Shown here in pieces: positions 31,201 to 43,200 of a stretch of DNA of 64,000 nt. Origin of the DNA: Eutreptiella sp. 'Long Island Sound 2002' (taxonomy: Eukaryota; Euglenozoa; Euglenophyceae; Eutreptiales; Eutreptiaceae); NCBI GenBank assembly GCA_964036045.1, contig OZ038398.1:27161309-27225308 (forward strand), written 5' to 3'. The translations under genes and the position numbers were made by a program. The notes below the pieces were generated by a model, which saw only the letters and a list, made by a program, of their open reading frames with translations, did no database searches and was not told the origin of the DNA. Position 1 is the first letter of the stretch, and each line of letters begins with the position of its first letter.

Positions 31201-34200
31201 CACCCACAGACCCACCCACAGACCCACCCACAGACCCACCCACAGACCCACCCACAGACCCACCCACAGACCCACCCACAGACCCACGAACCGCAGAAAA
31301 GTTTGGGGGGGGGATGGAATTGGTTGACGAGGCCCGAAAAGCCGGTTTTCGGTCTTTGTGGCCTCTGACCCCGGGACCCTCCCTTGACTGCCCCACCCTC
31401 CACATCCCCGAGGAAGCACACAGGGCCACCCACCGCACCGACCACACAACCACGAGTAGAAGGGGGGGGGAGGGGGGATGGGCACATCTCCTGCGTCACG
31501 CACGGGCCTGACCGCCGCCCCTGCCCCCCGCTTTGTCCAAACACGGGTTCAGTGCAGGAACAGCGCGGTCCCACGGGGGGCCCGTCCGTGTTGTGACCAA
31601 ACACAGCTCGTCCTTTTCGTTGCGAAGCAGCGTCTTGGGCATGCACCCCCTGTACTTCTGCAGCCGCTGCAGTAACGACTGGAAAGCCATCTCTATCCCC
31701 TGTGGATGTCAAAGGTATATTGAGGCATCTTAGCGTTACCTTTTCCAACAGAAAATTTTCGAAAAAAAATTTGCTGGAAAAGCGCATCAAAGCCCGGCAG
31801 AGTCCATGTCTGTAATACTGCAGGGGAGTACCACATTGGCACAGGACACTTACAGCGAAATCCGAAAGGATGCCAATCCAATCGCTGGCCGTGATTGCTC
31901 CACCATAAAACAAAAAATCGCGGTTCAAAGAAGTTTCCCGCTGTCGATGCCGAGCCATGATACGGCGCTGGTGTTCCGTCCGGGCATCTCACCCATTCCA
32001 TCAACGTGCAGCATCCGCTTCCGAGGCCGCTGCCAGGAGCGCAGTGCAGCGCAGCTCGGGAGTCTTGAGGGGGGGGGGTGTCCCCCCACACACCCGCCCA
32101 CCGTCGTGCACAGGCCTACTGCACATACCCGTCCGGATGCTGCACGCCACTTCATCCTCCACCCGCTTCTCCGGGCGGCGGTGGTACAGCCACAGGCACA
32201 CGAGGCACACGAGGCACAGCCCCACGGCCACGAGGCAGACGAGGCTGAGCACCGCCGCCCCCGCCGCGACCGGGAGGCCCAGCAGCCCGGCCCCCGCGGG
32301 CTCCGTCGGGGTGAACGCCTCCCCCACGGCGTAGAACGCCGGCGCCCCCGCGTTGCGGTAGCACACGCGATGCGGGGCCCGCTCCGCCACGACCCAGTCC
32401 GGCATCCGCACCACCACCACCGGGGCCGCCGCGGCGTCCACGGACCCGTTCCACGCGCCGACCGACCGGACCGGCTGCGCCGTGGCGTTGGAGCAGTCGG
32501 CCCCGCGCACGACCGCGACCGCGTCGTCCGGCCCGAGGCCGAAGCCGAGCAGCGCGAGGGAGAAGTTGAACCGGAGCTGCGGCGGCGCCGGGGCCGGGGC
32601 GTAGGCGTTGGCGCCGCGGACCAGGAAGGGGTCGCGCGCGCTCCACCACCGCCCGGCGCGGGTGAAGCAGACGAGGTACGCGCCACCGTACTGCAGCCGC
32701 GGCGCGATGTGGACCTCCGAGAAGGCGGTGGAGTACTGGTTGTAGCGGCTGATATTAGCAAGCGTCAGGGGCCGGTGGGCGGCTTGGCTGGCGTTGAGGC
32801 ACAGGGGGTTGTCCGCGACGTACGCCGCCATGTCCACGGGCAGCTGCCCGCCGCCTGCGCGGCGGGCGGGGGCGCTGGCGGGCGGGACGAACGGGACGCC
32901 GCCCTGCAGGACGGCGCCCTGGCTCGCCAGCCGGGCCTCGGCGCCGCGGTACGCCGCGTCCTCCAGGGGCCCGACGACGGCGTAGACCTCGTCCTTCAGC
33001 ACGACGTCCCCCCACTCATTCAAGTAGTTGCCGTTGACCACGAACGTCATCGGGACGGGCTCCGACAGGACGTAGTCCTGCGGCAGCCGCACGGGGCTGA
33101 ACGGGAGCGGCGTCGCGGAGGGCGTGGCCGTCGCGGAGCCCGTCCCGGCGCCGGACCCGGTCGGGGTTTCCGACGCGGTGATCCCGACGTCGCTGGCGGT
33201 GTCCGTGGAGGGCGGTGGGGCGGTCTCGGTCATGTCCAGCGTCAGTGTCGGGGTTGGCACAATCGAGAGGGTGACGTGGAGGCGCGTGGCGGTGGGGGTG
33301 TCCGTGAAGGAGTGGGAGAGGGCGGGGACGGGGCTGAAGGTGAGGCTGGCCATGGGGGTGAGGGTGGGGGTGGGCAGCAGCGTCAGGGTGGCGGAGCCAG
33401 TGAGGGTGTGGGTGAGGTTGGCGGTGGGCGTCAGGTACGGGACGCTGGGGGTGTCCAGCACAAGCGTCGCGGTGGCCGTCGCGGTGCTTGTGAGATGGAC
33501 GGCAGAGGCGGTGGCGGTGTCGCGCGCGCCCCCGGACCCGGTGGGGGTGGCGGTGGCGGTGGGGGACGACATCGTGACGGTGGTGGTGGGATTAGGGCTG
33601 GTGCTGTGGCTGTGGCTGAAGGTGCCTGTCACCGGCACGCGCGACCCCGTGGCGGTCACGGTGGCACTGCCCGGCGGTGCAATGGACGCCGTTTGCGTGG
33701 GGGTGGGGGTGTGCGTCTGCCACAGGGACGCCGTTCCGGTCGCGGAGACCGACGATGCGCTGCCTGTCGCACTGCCGGTGTCGGTGTCCCGGGGGGAGAG
33801 CGTCCGAGAGCCGCTGCCCGTCCGCGTCGTGGTCGGGGCCGCGGTCGGGGTGGCGGTGCCGCGCCGCGTGCCGCTGCGGGTGAGGCGGGCGCTGCAGGAA
33901 GGAGTGCTGGTCGGCGTCGGCGGGTGTGACGGGGAGCGCGTGCGCACCGCGGAGAGGGTCGTGGTGCAGCCGCGGGTGCACGAGGCGGACGGTGCGCCGC
34001 TGCCGGAGGGCGTGGGGGAGTGCGTGCGGCTGCGGGTAGGGGACGCGGAGCAGCTGGCAGATGCGGCCCGCGTCAGCGACGCGGAGGGGGCGGAGCTCGG
34101 GCTGAAGGTTGTGGCATGGCTCGGGGAGCGCGTGGCGAGCGCAGTGCCGCTGGGGGTGGGGCTGGCCGAGGCGGAGGGCGGGCTGTGGCTGACGGTTGCG

Positions 34201-37200
34201 GCGGCCGTCAGCGACTGAGAGGCTGCATCGATATGAGTGGCGGTGCCGGAGCGGCTGCGGGTGCGCGCGACGGTCTCGGAGTCGGTGTCGGTCGGGGGCT
34301 GGGAGACGGTGCAGGTCCGTGTCGGGACGCGCGTCGGCGTGTGGCTGGGGGTCGCACTGGCGGTGGGCGTCAGCTCCCCCGACCGGGAGTCCGAAGGGGT
34401 TTGCGTCGCGCTGGGAAGAGACACGGACAAGGGCAGCAGCGATGCGGTGGCGCTGCCAGACCGGGAGCGGCTTCGGCGGTGTGTCCCGGAGCCGGTTCGG
34501 GTGTGGCTGGGGGACGGCGTCCAGACGGAGGACGCCGTGAGCACGGCCTCTAGCGTGAGCGTCGCGGAGGCCGTGGCTGTTGCCGAGAGGGAGGGGCCCG
34601 TGGGGGACGGGCTGCGCGCCGCGGACGGCGTCGCGGTGGGGGCGAGGGAAGCGGTGCACGTGCGGAGGGGCGATCCGGAGGCGGTGCGGGTGGGCGTCGG
34701 GGAGGCGCGGGCGGCGGGGCTGAGGGACGGGGAGAGGGACGGGGACGGGGAGGCGCGCGGCGTGGGGGTCGGGGTCAGGGTGCGGAGGGCGGCGGCGGTG
34801 AGGGAGGCGGTCCGGCTGAGGGAGGGGTCGGGGGGTGCGGACGCAGAGGCTGTGGACGAGGGGCTGAGCGTCGGGGTCCAGGTCCAGGACCACCGGTACG
34901 TGGGGTACGTGGTGGCCGTTTTGGTGCTGGGCGTGAGGGAGCGGCTCCGTGTGTCCGGCCGGGGCTCGGAGAGGGTGTGCGTGCGGGGGAGGGTGACGCT
35001 GAGCGTCGACGAGCACGTGACGGTGCGCGAGGCGGTGCGAGGACGAGTGAGGGTCCCGGTGCGCGGGCGGCTGCGAGAGACGGAGGCGGTGGTCGAGCGC
35101 ACGGCCGAGGGGCTGACAGTGCGCGCGCGACTGGCGGTGGAGCACGTGCGGGAGGGCAGCGATGCGGAGCGCGACGCCGTGCGCGGGCGGCTGCGCGACC
35201 GCGTGCCGGTGCTGGAGGGCGTGGGGGAGGCGGTGGCGACGGCGGAAAGGGTGGCGGAGAGGCTGGGGGTGCCAGAGGGAGAGGAGGTGAGGGTGACGGC
35301 TGGCGAGAGCGTGTGGATCGAGGCGGTGTGGGAGGACGGGGTCAGAGAAATGGTGACCGAGCGGGAGTGGCTGCGGACGTGCGTGCCGCTGTCGGTGGCA
35401 CGCCAACTAAATGAGGCAGAGCCGGAGCCGCTTGGGCTGGGCGTGGCAGAGGGGGAGCGGGTCGCAGTGCGTGTGGCCGATGCTGGAAAGAGGTCCGTTG
35501 GGGTGTCTGTGTCGGCCGGCGTAGCTGAGGGAGTCCCGGAGAGGGAGGGCGAGGGCTTGGGCGTGGGACTAGGGGTCGGCGGGGAGGGCGTGAAGGGCGC
35601 CGTCAGTGTGGGGGAGCCCGTCTCCGTGGCGGAGCGGCTGCAGGTGCGGCTCATGCTGCGGGTGGCCGTCCACATTCGGGTGACTGAGGCGGTTGCCGCA
35701 CCCGTCGGGGACTGCGTGGCAGTGCGGGTGCGGGCGGCGTCGAGGCTCCCGGAGAAGGTGCGGGTGACGGTCGGCGACGGGGCGGCGGAGGCGGTGCGGG
35801 AGCTCGGCGTTGGCGTCAGAAGCGCCGCGGCGCTGTGAGAGGCCGTGGCAGAGGCGCTGAGGGTACCAGAGGGGGACCAAGTGCGGGTGGGAAGTGCGGT
35901 TCTGGAGGCGGTTGCGGTGCAGGTGGAGGCAAGGGAGGCGCTGAATGCGGGGGTGGGGGTGCGCGTGGCGGTGTCCGGGGCAGTGGCTGTCGCGGTGAGG
36001 GAGGCCGTGGGCGGCGTCTTGGTGAGCGTGTACCGGTGACTAGGGGGTGGTGTGGGGGTGTCGCTGGGGCTACGGGTGCCGGTGCCCGAGAAGGACCGCG
36101 TCGGCACGCGCGTGCACGTGTCCGTGGCCGTCCAGGAGCGGGTCAGCGCCGGGGAGCGTGTCTGGGTAGGAGTCGCCGTGCGGCTGCAGGACCACGACCC
36201 CAACGCGGTGGCACTGGGACTGCGGCTGTTGGGGCTGGCGGTGGGCGTGTGCGTCGGGGATCGCGTGGCGGGGGACGCCGTTGCGGACATGGACAGGGAG
36301 CGCGTGCGCGACGGGAGTGTGCGTGAGAAGGTGCGCGTGGGGGCCCTCGTCTGGGTGGGGGTGAGGGTGGAAGTTGGGGAGCGTGTACTGAGTGTGCGGC
36401 TGAGGGAGGCGGTGGGGGTGGCCGTGTGAGAGCGGGCCGAGGGGGTCAGAGTGGGCGAGGCTGGGGACGCGGTGCAGGACGAGAGACTGCGCGTCGCGGT
36501 GGCGGAGGTCGTGCCGGGCGCGGAAGCGGAGCCGGAGGGAGAGGGCGAGGGGGTGCCGGACCAGACGCGCGTGCGAGAGGGGGAGGGCTGCCGGCTGCAG
36601 GACCGCGACTGGGAGCACGTGCAGGTCGGGTTCGGGGTGTCGGAGCGGGTGCGCGTGCCCGTGCCCGTGCCCGTGATGGTCCCCTCGGGGGTCTGCGAAG
36701 GGGAGACGGTGCACATGCGGGTGAATGTGGTACCGGAAGCGGAGGTGGAGAGGGAGGGCCGGAGCGAGCGCGAGGCAGTGCCGGAGCGTGTGCGGGACCC
36801 GGTGAGGGTGATGGACGCGGACGCCCGCTCCGACACGCTGCACGTGGGGCTGAGGGAGGGGGAGGGGGTGGTGGTGGTGGAGGGGCTGGCGGTGGGGCTG
36901 GGGCTGCGGGAGGAGGTGCGGGCTGCGGTGGCGCTGGGGCTTGGCGAGGCGGTGACGGAGGATCGGGAGGTGGAGGGCGAGGGGGTTAAGCGGCTGCAGG
37001 TGAGGGTGAGGCTGGGGCTCGGGGTCACGGACGCGGTGAGGCTGGGGGACGCCGTTGCGGGAGAGTGGGTGACGGTTTGGGTGATGGTGTACGTGGCGCT
37101 GAAGGTCCGGGTGCAGGACCGCGAGCGGGTGTGGGTGGAGTGAGAGAAGGACCAGGAGACGCTGGGGGTCCTGGTGGTGCGGGAGGGCGAGGGCGGGGAG

Positions 37201-40200
37201 GGCGACGGGGTGCGGGAGCGGGAGCGGCCCGAGGGGGTGGCGGACAGCGCATGTGAGGCGGTGAGTGTGCGGGAGTCGGTAGGGGTCGCGCTGGGCGCCC
37301 ACGACGCGGACGCGGTGCCGCTGGGGGTCGCGGTGGGCCCCGTGGCGCTGAGCGACGGGGTCGAAGTGGGGGACCGGCTGCGGGAGGGGGTGCCCGTGTG
37401 CGTGGGCGGCGTGTGCGTGGGGGACCGGGTGGGGGTGTCGGAGGCGGTCGGGGGGGTGGCGCTCACAGTGAAGGTGAGGGTAGCGGTGAGTCCCGGTGTC
37501 GGTGTGGGGCTGCGGGAGGCGCTGGCTGTTGGGGAGGGTGAGGGGCTGAAGGAAGCGGAGTCGCTGGGCGAGAGGGACGGCGATGGTGGGCTCAGCGTGC
37601 GGGAGGCGCTGCAAGTTGGGCTTGGGGAGGGGAAGCCAGAGCGGGTGAGTGACGGAGTGCCGGAGGCGCTTCGGGTGCCGCTGGTGGAGCCACTGACGGA
37701 GGGAGTGGTCGTGCCAGAGGGCGAGAGACTGCAGGTGTACGTGAGTGTGGGGCCGCGGGTGACTGACGCGCTGCGGCTGCGGGACGCCGAGGGGGTCTGA
37801 GACGGTGTCGACGGTGACGGAGTGACGAGGGAGTGGGAAGGGGTGGCGGAGGGGGGTGAGGCGGACGCCGAGTCTGGGCCGGACAGGGTGCGGGTGTGGG
37901 ACAGGGATGGGCTGAGGGTCGTTGACGGGGAAGGGCTGCGGGAGGCGCTGTGGGAGCAGGACAAGGTAGGCGGGGGGCTGTCGGATGAGGAGCGGGAGGG
38001 GGAGCGCGAGGGGCTGGGGGTGCGGGATGTGCGGGTGGGTGAGGGCGTGTGGCTGCGGGTGGAGAGGGAGGGCGAGGCGGGGGTGATGGTGGTGCCTGTT
38101 GGGGAAGGGGAGCAGCTGGGGCTGAGGGAGAAGGTCGGGGACGGGCGAGGGGAGCGGGTCGAAGACTGGGTGGCGCTTCCGCTGGGGCTGGGGGAGAGCG
38201 ACGAGGAAGCGAAGCGGCTGAGGCTCGATGTGATGGAGCGCGAGACCGAACCGCTGCCGCTGGGGGTTGCCGTAGCGGAACGGGTGGACCACGTGGGAGT
38301 GCGAGACGGGGTGGGGGAGGCGGTCTGCCACAATGAACAGGAACGCGTGGAGCGCGTTGGGGAGGGCGACGGGGAGCTGGTTCGTAGCATGGATCCGGAA
38401 CGGGACGCCGACAGCGATTCCAGTGATTCGCTACGACTTGGCGACTCAAAGCCGGTGGACGTTAGGGTCACTGACACGGATTCGGTCAGGGACAGCGCAG
38501 CACTGCAGGAGGAGGATCTGGTGCAGGAGAAGGATGCAGAGGGGCTCCTGGAAAGTGTGGCCAACCCAGTAAAAGATCTGGAAACTGACGGAGTGGGTGT
38601 AGGTGTGGGGGTGGGCGTCGGTGTTGGCGTAGGCGTGGGCGTGGGTGTTGGGGATGGGCTGCAAGAGGGGGTAGGACTTGGGGTAGAGGTTCCAGTGGGA
38701 GTAGGCGACAGGCTTGTAGTTGAGGTTGGGGTCGGAGTTGGAGTTAGGGTTGGAGTGAACGTCGGAGTGGATGTCGGAGTAGGCGTTGGTGTCCACGTGG
38801 GACTGGAGGTAGGGCTTGAAGTAGGCGAGAGGGACGGTGTGGTGGTTGGTGTTAATGAGGATGTGGGTGAGGGCGTCCATGTGGGTGTTGGTGTAGGCGT
38901 GGGTGAGGCCGTGGGTGAGGGTGTGGGTGAAGGCGTAGGCGAGGGTGTGGGTGAGGGTGATGGTGTAGACGTAGGCGTCGTTGTGGGCGTGGGTGAAGGT
39001 GTCCACGAGGGTGTCGCTGACGGTGTTGGTGTTGATGAGGGCGTGAATGAAGGTGTGGATGTTGGCGTGGGTGTTGGAGTGGATGTGAACGTGGGTGTAG
39101 GTGTGGGTGTGGGTGTAGGCGTTGTGGAAGGTGTGGCCGAAGGCGTGATGGAGGGTGTGGATGTGGGTGTAGGTGATGGCGTCAATGTGGGTGAGGGTGT
39201 AGGTGTGGGCGAGGATGTGAGTGTGGATGTGGGAGTGGGTGTGGGCGTCAATGTTGGTGTGGGCGAGGCCGTTGGCGAAGGTGTGAGCGAAGATGTGGGT
39301 GAGGGGGTGGGCGAGGGCGTGGATGTGGATGATGGTGTGGACGTAGGTGTGGATGTTGGCGTGCATGTGGGTGTGCATGTTGGGGTGGTCGTTGGGGTGG
39401 GTGTTGGTGAGGGAGTGAGTGTGGATGAGGATGTGGGTGAGGGTGTAGGTGAAGGTGTGGCTGTGGAAGACGGTGTGAATGAAGGTGTGGATGTGGGGGT
39501 TTGTGTTGGTGTGGGTGTGGGTGTAGATGTGAGTGTAGGTGTAGGTGAGGGTGTTGAGGACATTGTGGGTGAGGATGTGGGTGAGGGTGTCGGTGAGGGT
39601 GTCAGTGAGGGTGTAGATGTGGAAGATGGTGTGGGTGATGGTGTGCACGTGGGTGAGGATGTGGGTGTGTACGTGGGTGTAAACGTTGGTGTAGATGTGG
39701 GGCTGGGTGAGGGGGTGGGTGATGATGTGGGCGTGGGTGTAGGTGTGGGTGTGGGTGTGGGAGACGGGGTTGCCGACGGGGTGGATGTGGGTGAGGATGT
39801 GGGGGTGCATGTGGGGGTGGACGTTGGTGTCAATGTGGGTGTGGGTGACGGTGTGGGTGAGGATGTGGGTGAGGATGTGGGTGAGGGCGTGGGTGTGGAT
39901 GATGGTGTAGATGTGGAAGATGGTGTGGGTGATGGTGTGCACGTGGGTGAGGATGTGGGTGTGTACGTGGGTGTAAACGTTGGTGTAGATGTGGGGGTGG
40001 GTGAGGGGGTGGGTGATGATGTGGGCGTGGGTGTAGGTGTGGGTGTGGGTGTGGGAGACGGGGTTGCCGACGGGGTGGATGTGGGTGAGGATGTGGGGGT
40101 GCATGTGGGGGTGGACGTTGGTGTCAATGTGGGTGTGGGTGACGGTGTGGGTGAGGATGTGGGTGAGGATGTGGGTGAGGACGTGGGTGTGGATGATGGT

Positions 40201-43200
40201 GTAGATGTGGAAGATGGTGTGGGTGATGGTGTGCACGTGGGTGAGGATGTGGGTGTGTACGTGGGTGTAAACGTTGGTGTAGATGTGGGGGTGGGTGAGG
40301 GGGTGGGTGATGATGTGGGCGTGGGTGTAGGTGTGGGTGTGGGTGTGGGAGACGGGGTTGCCGACGGGGTGGATGTGGGTGAGGATGTGGGGGTGCATGT
40401 GGGGGTGGACGTTGGTGTCAATGTGGGTGTGGGTGACGGTGTGGGTGAGGATGTGGGTGAGGATGTGGGTGAGGACGTGGGTGTGGATGATGGTGTAGAT
40501 GTGGAAGATGGTGTGGGTGATGGTGTGCACGTGGGTGAGGATGTGGGTGTGTACGTGGGTGTAAACGTTGGTGTAGATGTGGGGGTGGGTGAGGGGGTGG
40601 GTGATGATGTGGGCGTGGGTGTAGGTGTGGGTGTGGGTGTGGGAGACGGGGTTGCCGACGGGGTGGATGTGGGTGAGGATGTGGGGGTGCATGTGGGGGT
40701 GGACGTTGGTGTCAATGTGGGTGTGGGTGATGGTGTGGGTGAGGATGTGGGTGAGGACGTGGGTGAGGACGTGGGTGTGGATGATGGTGTAGATGTGGGT
40801 GACGATGTAGGTGAGGATGTGGGAGTGCATGTGGGGGTGGACGTGGGTGTCAATGTGGGGGTGGGTGAGGGGGTGGGTGAGGATGTGGGTGACGGCGAGG
40901 GTGTAGTTGTGGGTGTCAGTGATGGTGTGGATGATGGTGTTGGTGTGGGAGTACATGTCGGGCTGCATGTGGGGGTGGACGTCGGTGTCGACGTGGGGGT
41001 GGGTGAGGGGGTGAGTGAGGGTGTGGGGGAGGATGTTGGCGAAGGAGTTGGGGTAGATGATGGTGTGGATGATGGTGTAGACGTAGGTGTGGATGTTGGT
41101 GTGCTTGTGGGGGAGGATGTGGGTGAGGGTGATGGCGTGGGGGTAGGAGTGGATGATGGCGTGGATGAAGGAGTAGATGTCGGCGTGTATGTAGGAGTGG
41201 ATGTGGGTGTAGGCGAGGGTGTAGGTGTGGGTGTGGGTGTTGACGACGGCGTGGGGGTGGGTGTTGAAGTAGGTGTGGGCGAAGGGGTGGGCGAGGGTGT
41301 TGTTGTGAATGATGGCGTGGGTGTGGGTGTAGGTGAGGATGTGGGTGTGGGTGAGGGTGTGGACGTCGGTGTGGCTGTAGGAGTCGACGTTGGTGTCAAA
41401 GTGGGTGTCGGTGTGGGTGTTGGTGAGGACGTGGGTGAGGGTGTTGGTGTGGATGTTGGTGTGGATGTTGGTGTGGGTGATGGTGTGGATGTCGGCGTGA
41501 GCGTTGGTGTAGATGTTGGTGTGGGCGAGGGCGTAGACGTGGGTGTAGGTGTTGAGGAGGGTGATGATGTAGGTGACGGGGTAGGTGTGAACGAGGGTGA
41601 GGGTGTAGGTGAGATTGTAGGTGAGAGTGTAGGTGTTGCTGAGAGGGTGGGGGTGGGTGTAGGCGTGGGTGTGAATGTTGGAGTGAATGAGGGTGTGCAG
41701 GTGGGTGTGGGTGTTGGTGTGGGCGAGGGTGTCGGCGTGGATGTAGGTGAAGGTGTGGGTGTCGATGACGGTGTAGATGTCGGTGTGGGTGTGGGTGTCG
41801 GTGTTGGTGATGGTGTCGGTGATGATGTTGGTGTTGCTGTCGGCGTTGATGAAGGTGTGCATGAGGGTGACAATGTAGGCGTGCATGTAGGTGTGTATGT
41901 AGGCGTTACCGTCGGGGTTTGACTGGGGCTTGGTGTGAGTGTAGGTGTGGAAGATGGTGTGGAAGATGGTGTGGAGGACGGCGTGCAGGACGGCGTGCAG
42001 GATGGTGTGGACGTTGGCGTGGATGTTGGGGTACATGTGGGAGTAGATGTGGGTGAAACTGTGGGCGTCGACGTTGGGGTGGGCGTTGGGCTGGACGTCG
42101 GTGATGTGGTTGGTGTTGATGTTGGGGTAGACGAAGGTGACGATGTTGGGCTGGGTGTAGGTGTGGAAGATGGTGTGGAAGATGGTGTGGAGGACGGCGT
42201 GCAGGACGGCGTGCAGGATGGCGTGCACGTTGGCGTGGATGTTGGGGTACATGTGGGAGTAGATGTGGGTGAAACTGTGGGCGTCAACGTTGGGGTGGGC
42301 GTTGGGCTGAGTGTAGGTGTGAACGTGGGTGTGTAAGTGGGTGTGCAAGTCGGTGTTGATGTTGGTGTGCATGTGAATGTGTATGTGGGTGTGCATGTGG
42401 GTGTAAATGTGGGTGACACTGTGGGCGTTGACGTTGGTGTTGGTGTTGGTGTTGACGAGGGTGTTGGTGTGGGTGTTGATGTCGGTGTAGATGAAGGTGT
42501 AGGTGTAGGGCTGGGAGTACTTGTGGGGGAAAGAGTGGGTGTGGATGTGGGTGTGAGTGTGGGTGTTACCGATGGTGTGAAGGAGGGTGTTGGGGAAGGC
42601 GTCGAGGAGGGTGACAATGTTGGTGTTGATGTTGGTGTTGATGTTGGCGTTAGTGTCGGTGTTGGTGTAGGGCTCGCAGTGCCTGTAGGAGTGCACGTAG
42701 GTGTAGATGAGGGTGTGGATGAGGGTGTGGATGAAGGTGTAGAACTCGGCGTAGGCGTCGGCGTGGATGTGGGCGATGGTGTGGGTGAGGGTGTTGTTGT
42801 CGGTGTCAATGAAGGTGTAGACGTTGGCGTACATGTCGGTGTGGATGAGGGTGTGGATGTAGGTGTCGATGTCGGGCTTTCGCTCGGGCTTGGTGTAGAT
42901 GAGGGGGTTGGTGACGGGGTGGGTGAGGGGGTGGGTGAAGGCGTTGATGAAGGCGTTACTGAAGGTGTGAATGTCGGTGTGGATGTAGGCGTCAAAGAGG
43001 GTGTAGCAGTTGGGGTAGCAGTGGGAGAAAAGGTTGGAGTAGTTGTGGGTGTGCATGTGGGTGTGGACGTAGGCGTGAATGTGGGAGAGGCTGTGGGTGT
43101 CCATGTGGGTGTTGGCGTGGGTGACGATGATGGCGTAAAAGACGACGTAGGTGAAGGTGTGGATGAGGGCGTGGATGATGGGGTGGATGATGGTGTAGGT

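Noticed and set aside
30908-31511. PTHRPTHR / DPPTDPPT / VGLWVGLW repeat proteins
   Set aside because: They are products of a perfect 12-bp satellite inside an intron and are open in all frames for that reason.
39613-40788. A CRISPR array
   Set aside because: The repeats are contiguous 294-bp coding modules without unique spacers, in eukaryotic DNA.
38446-43104. Minus-strand 1,552-codon frame of HTHIHTHMHT type
   Set aside because: It is a shifted reading of the same repeat and lacks any unique sequence.
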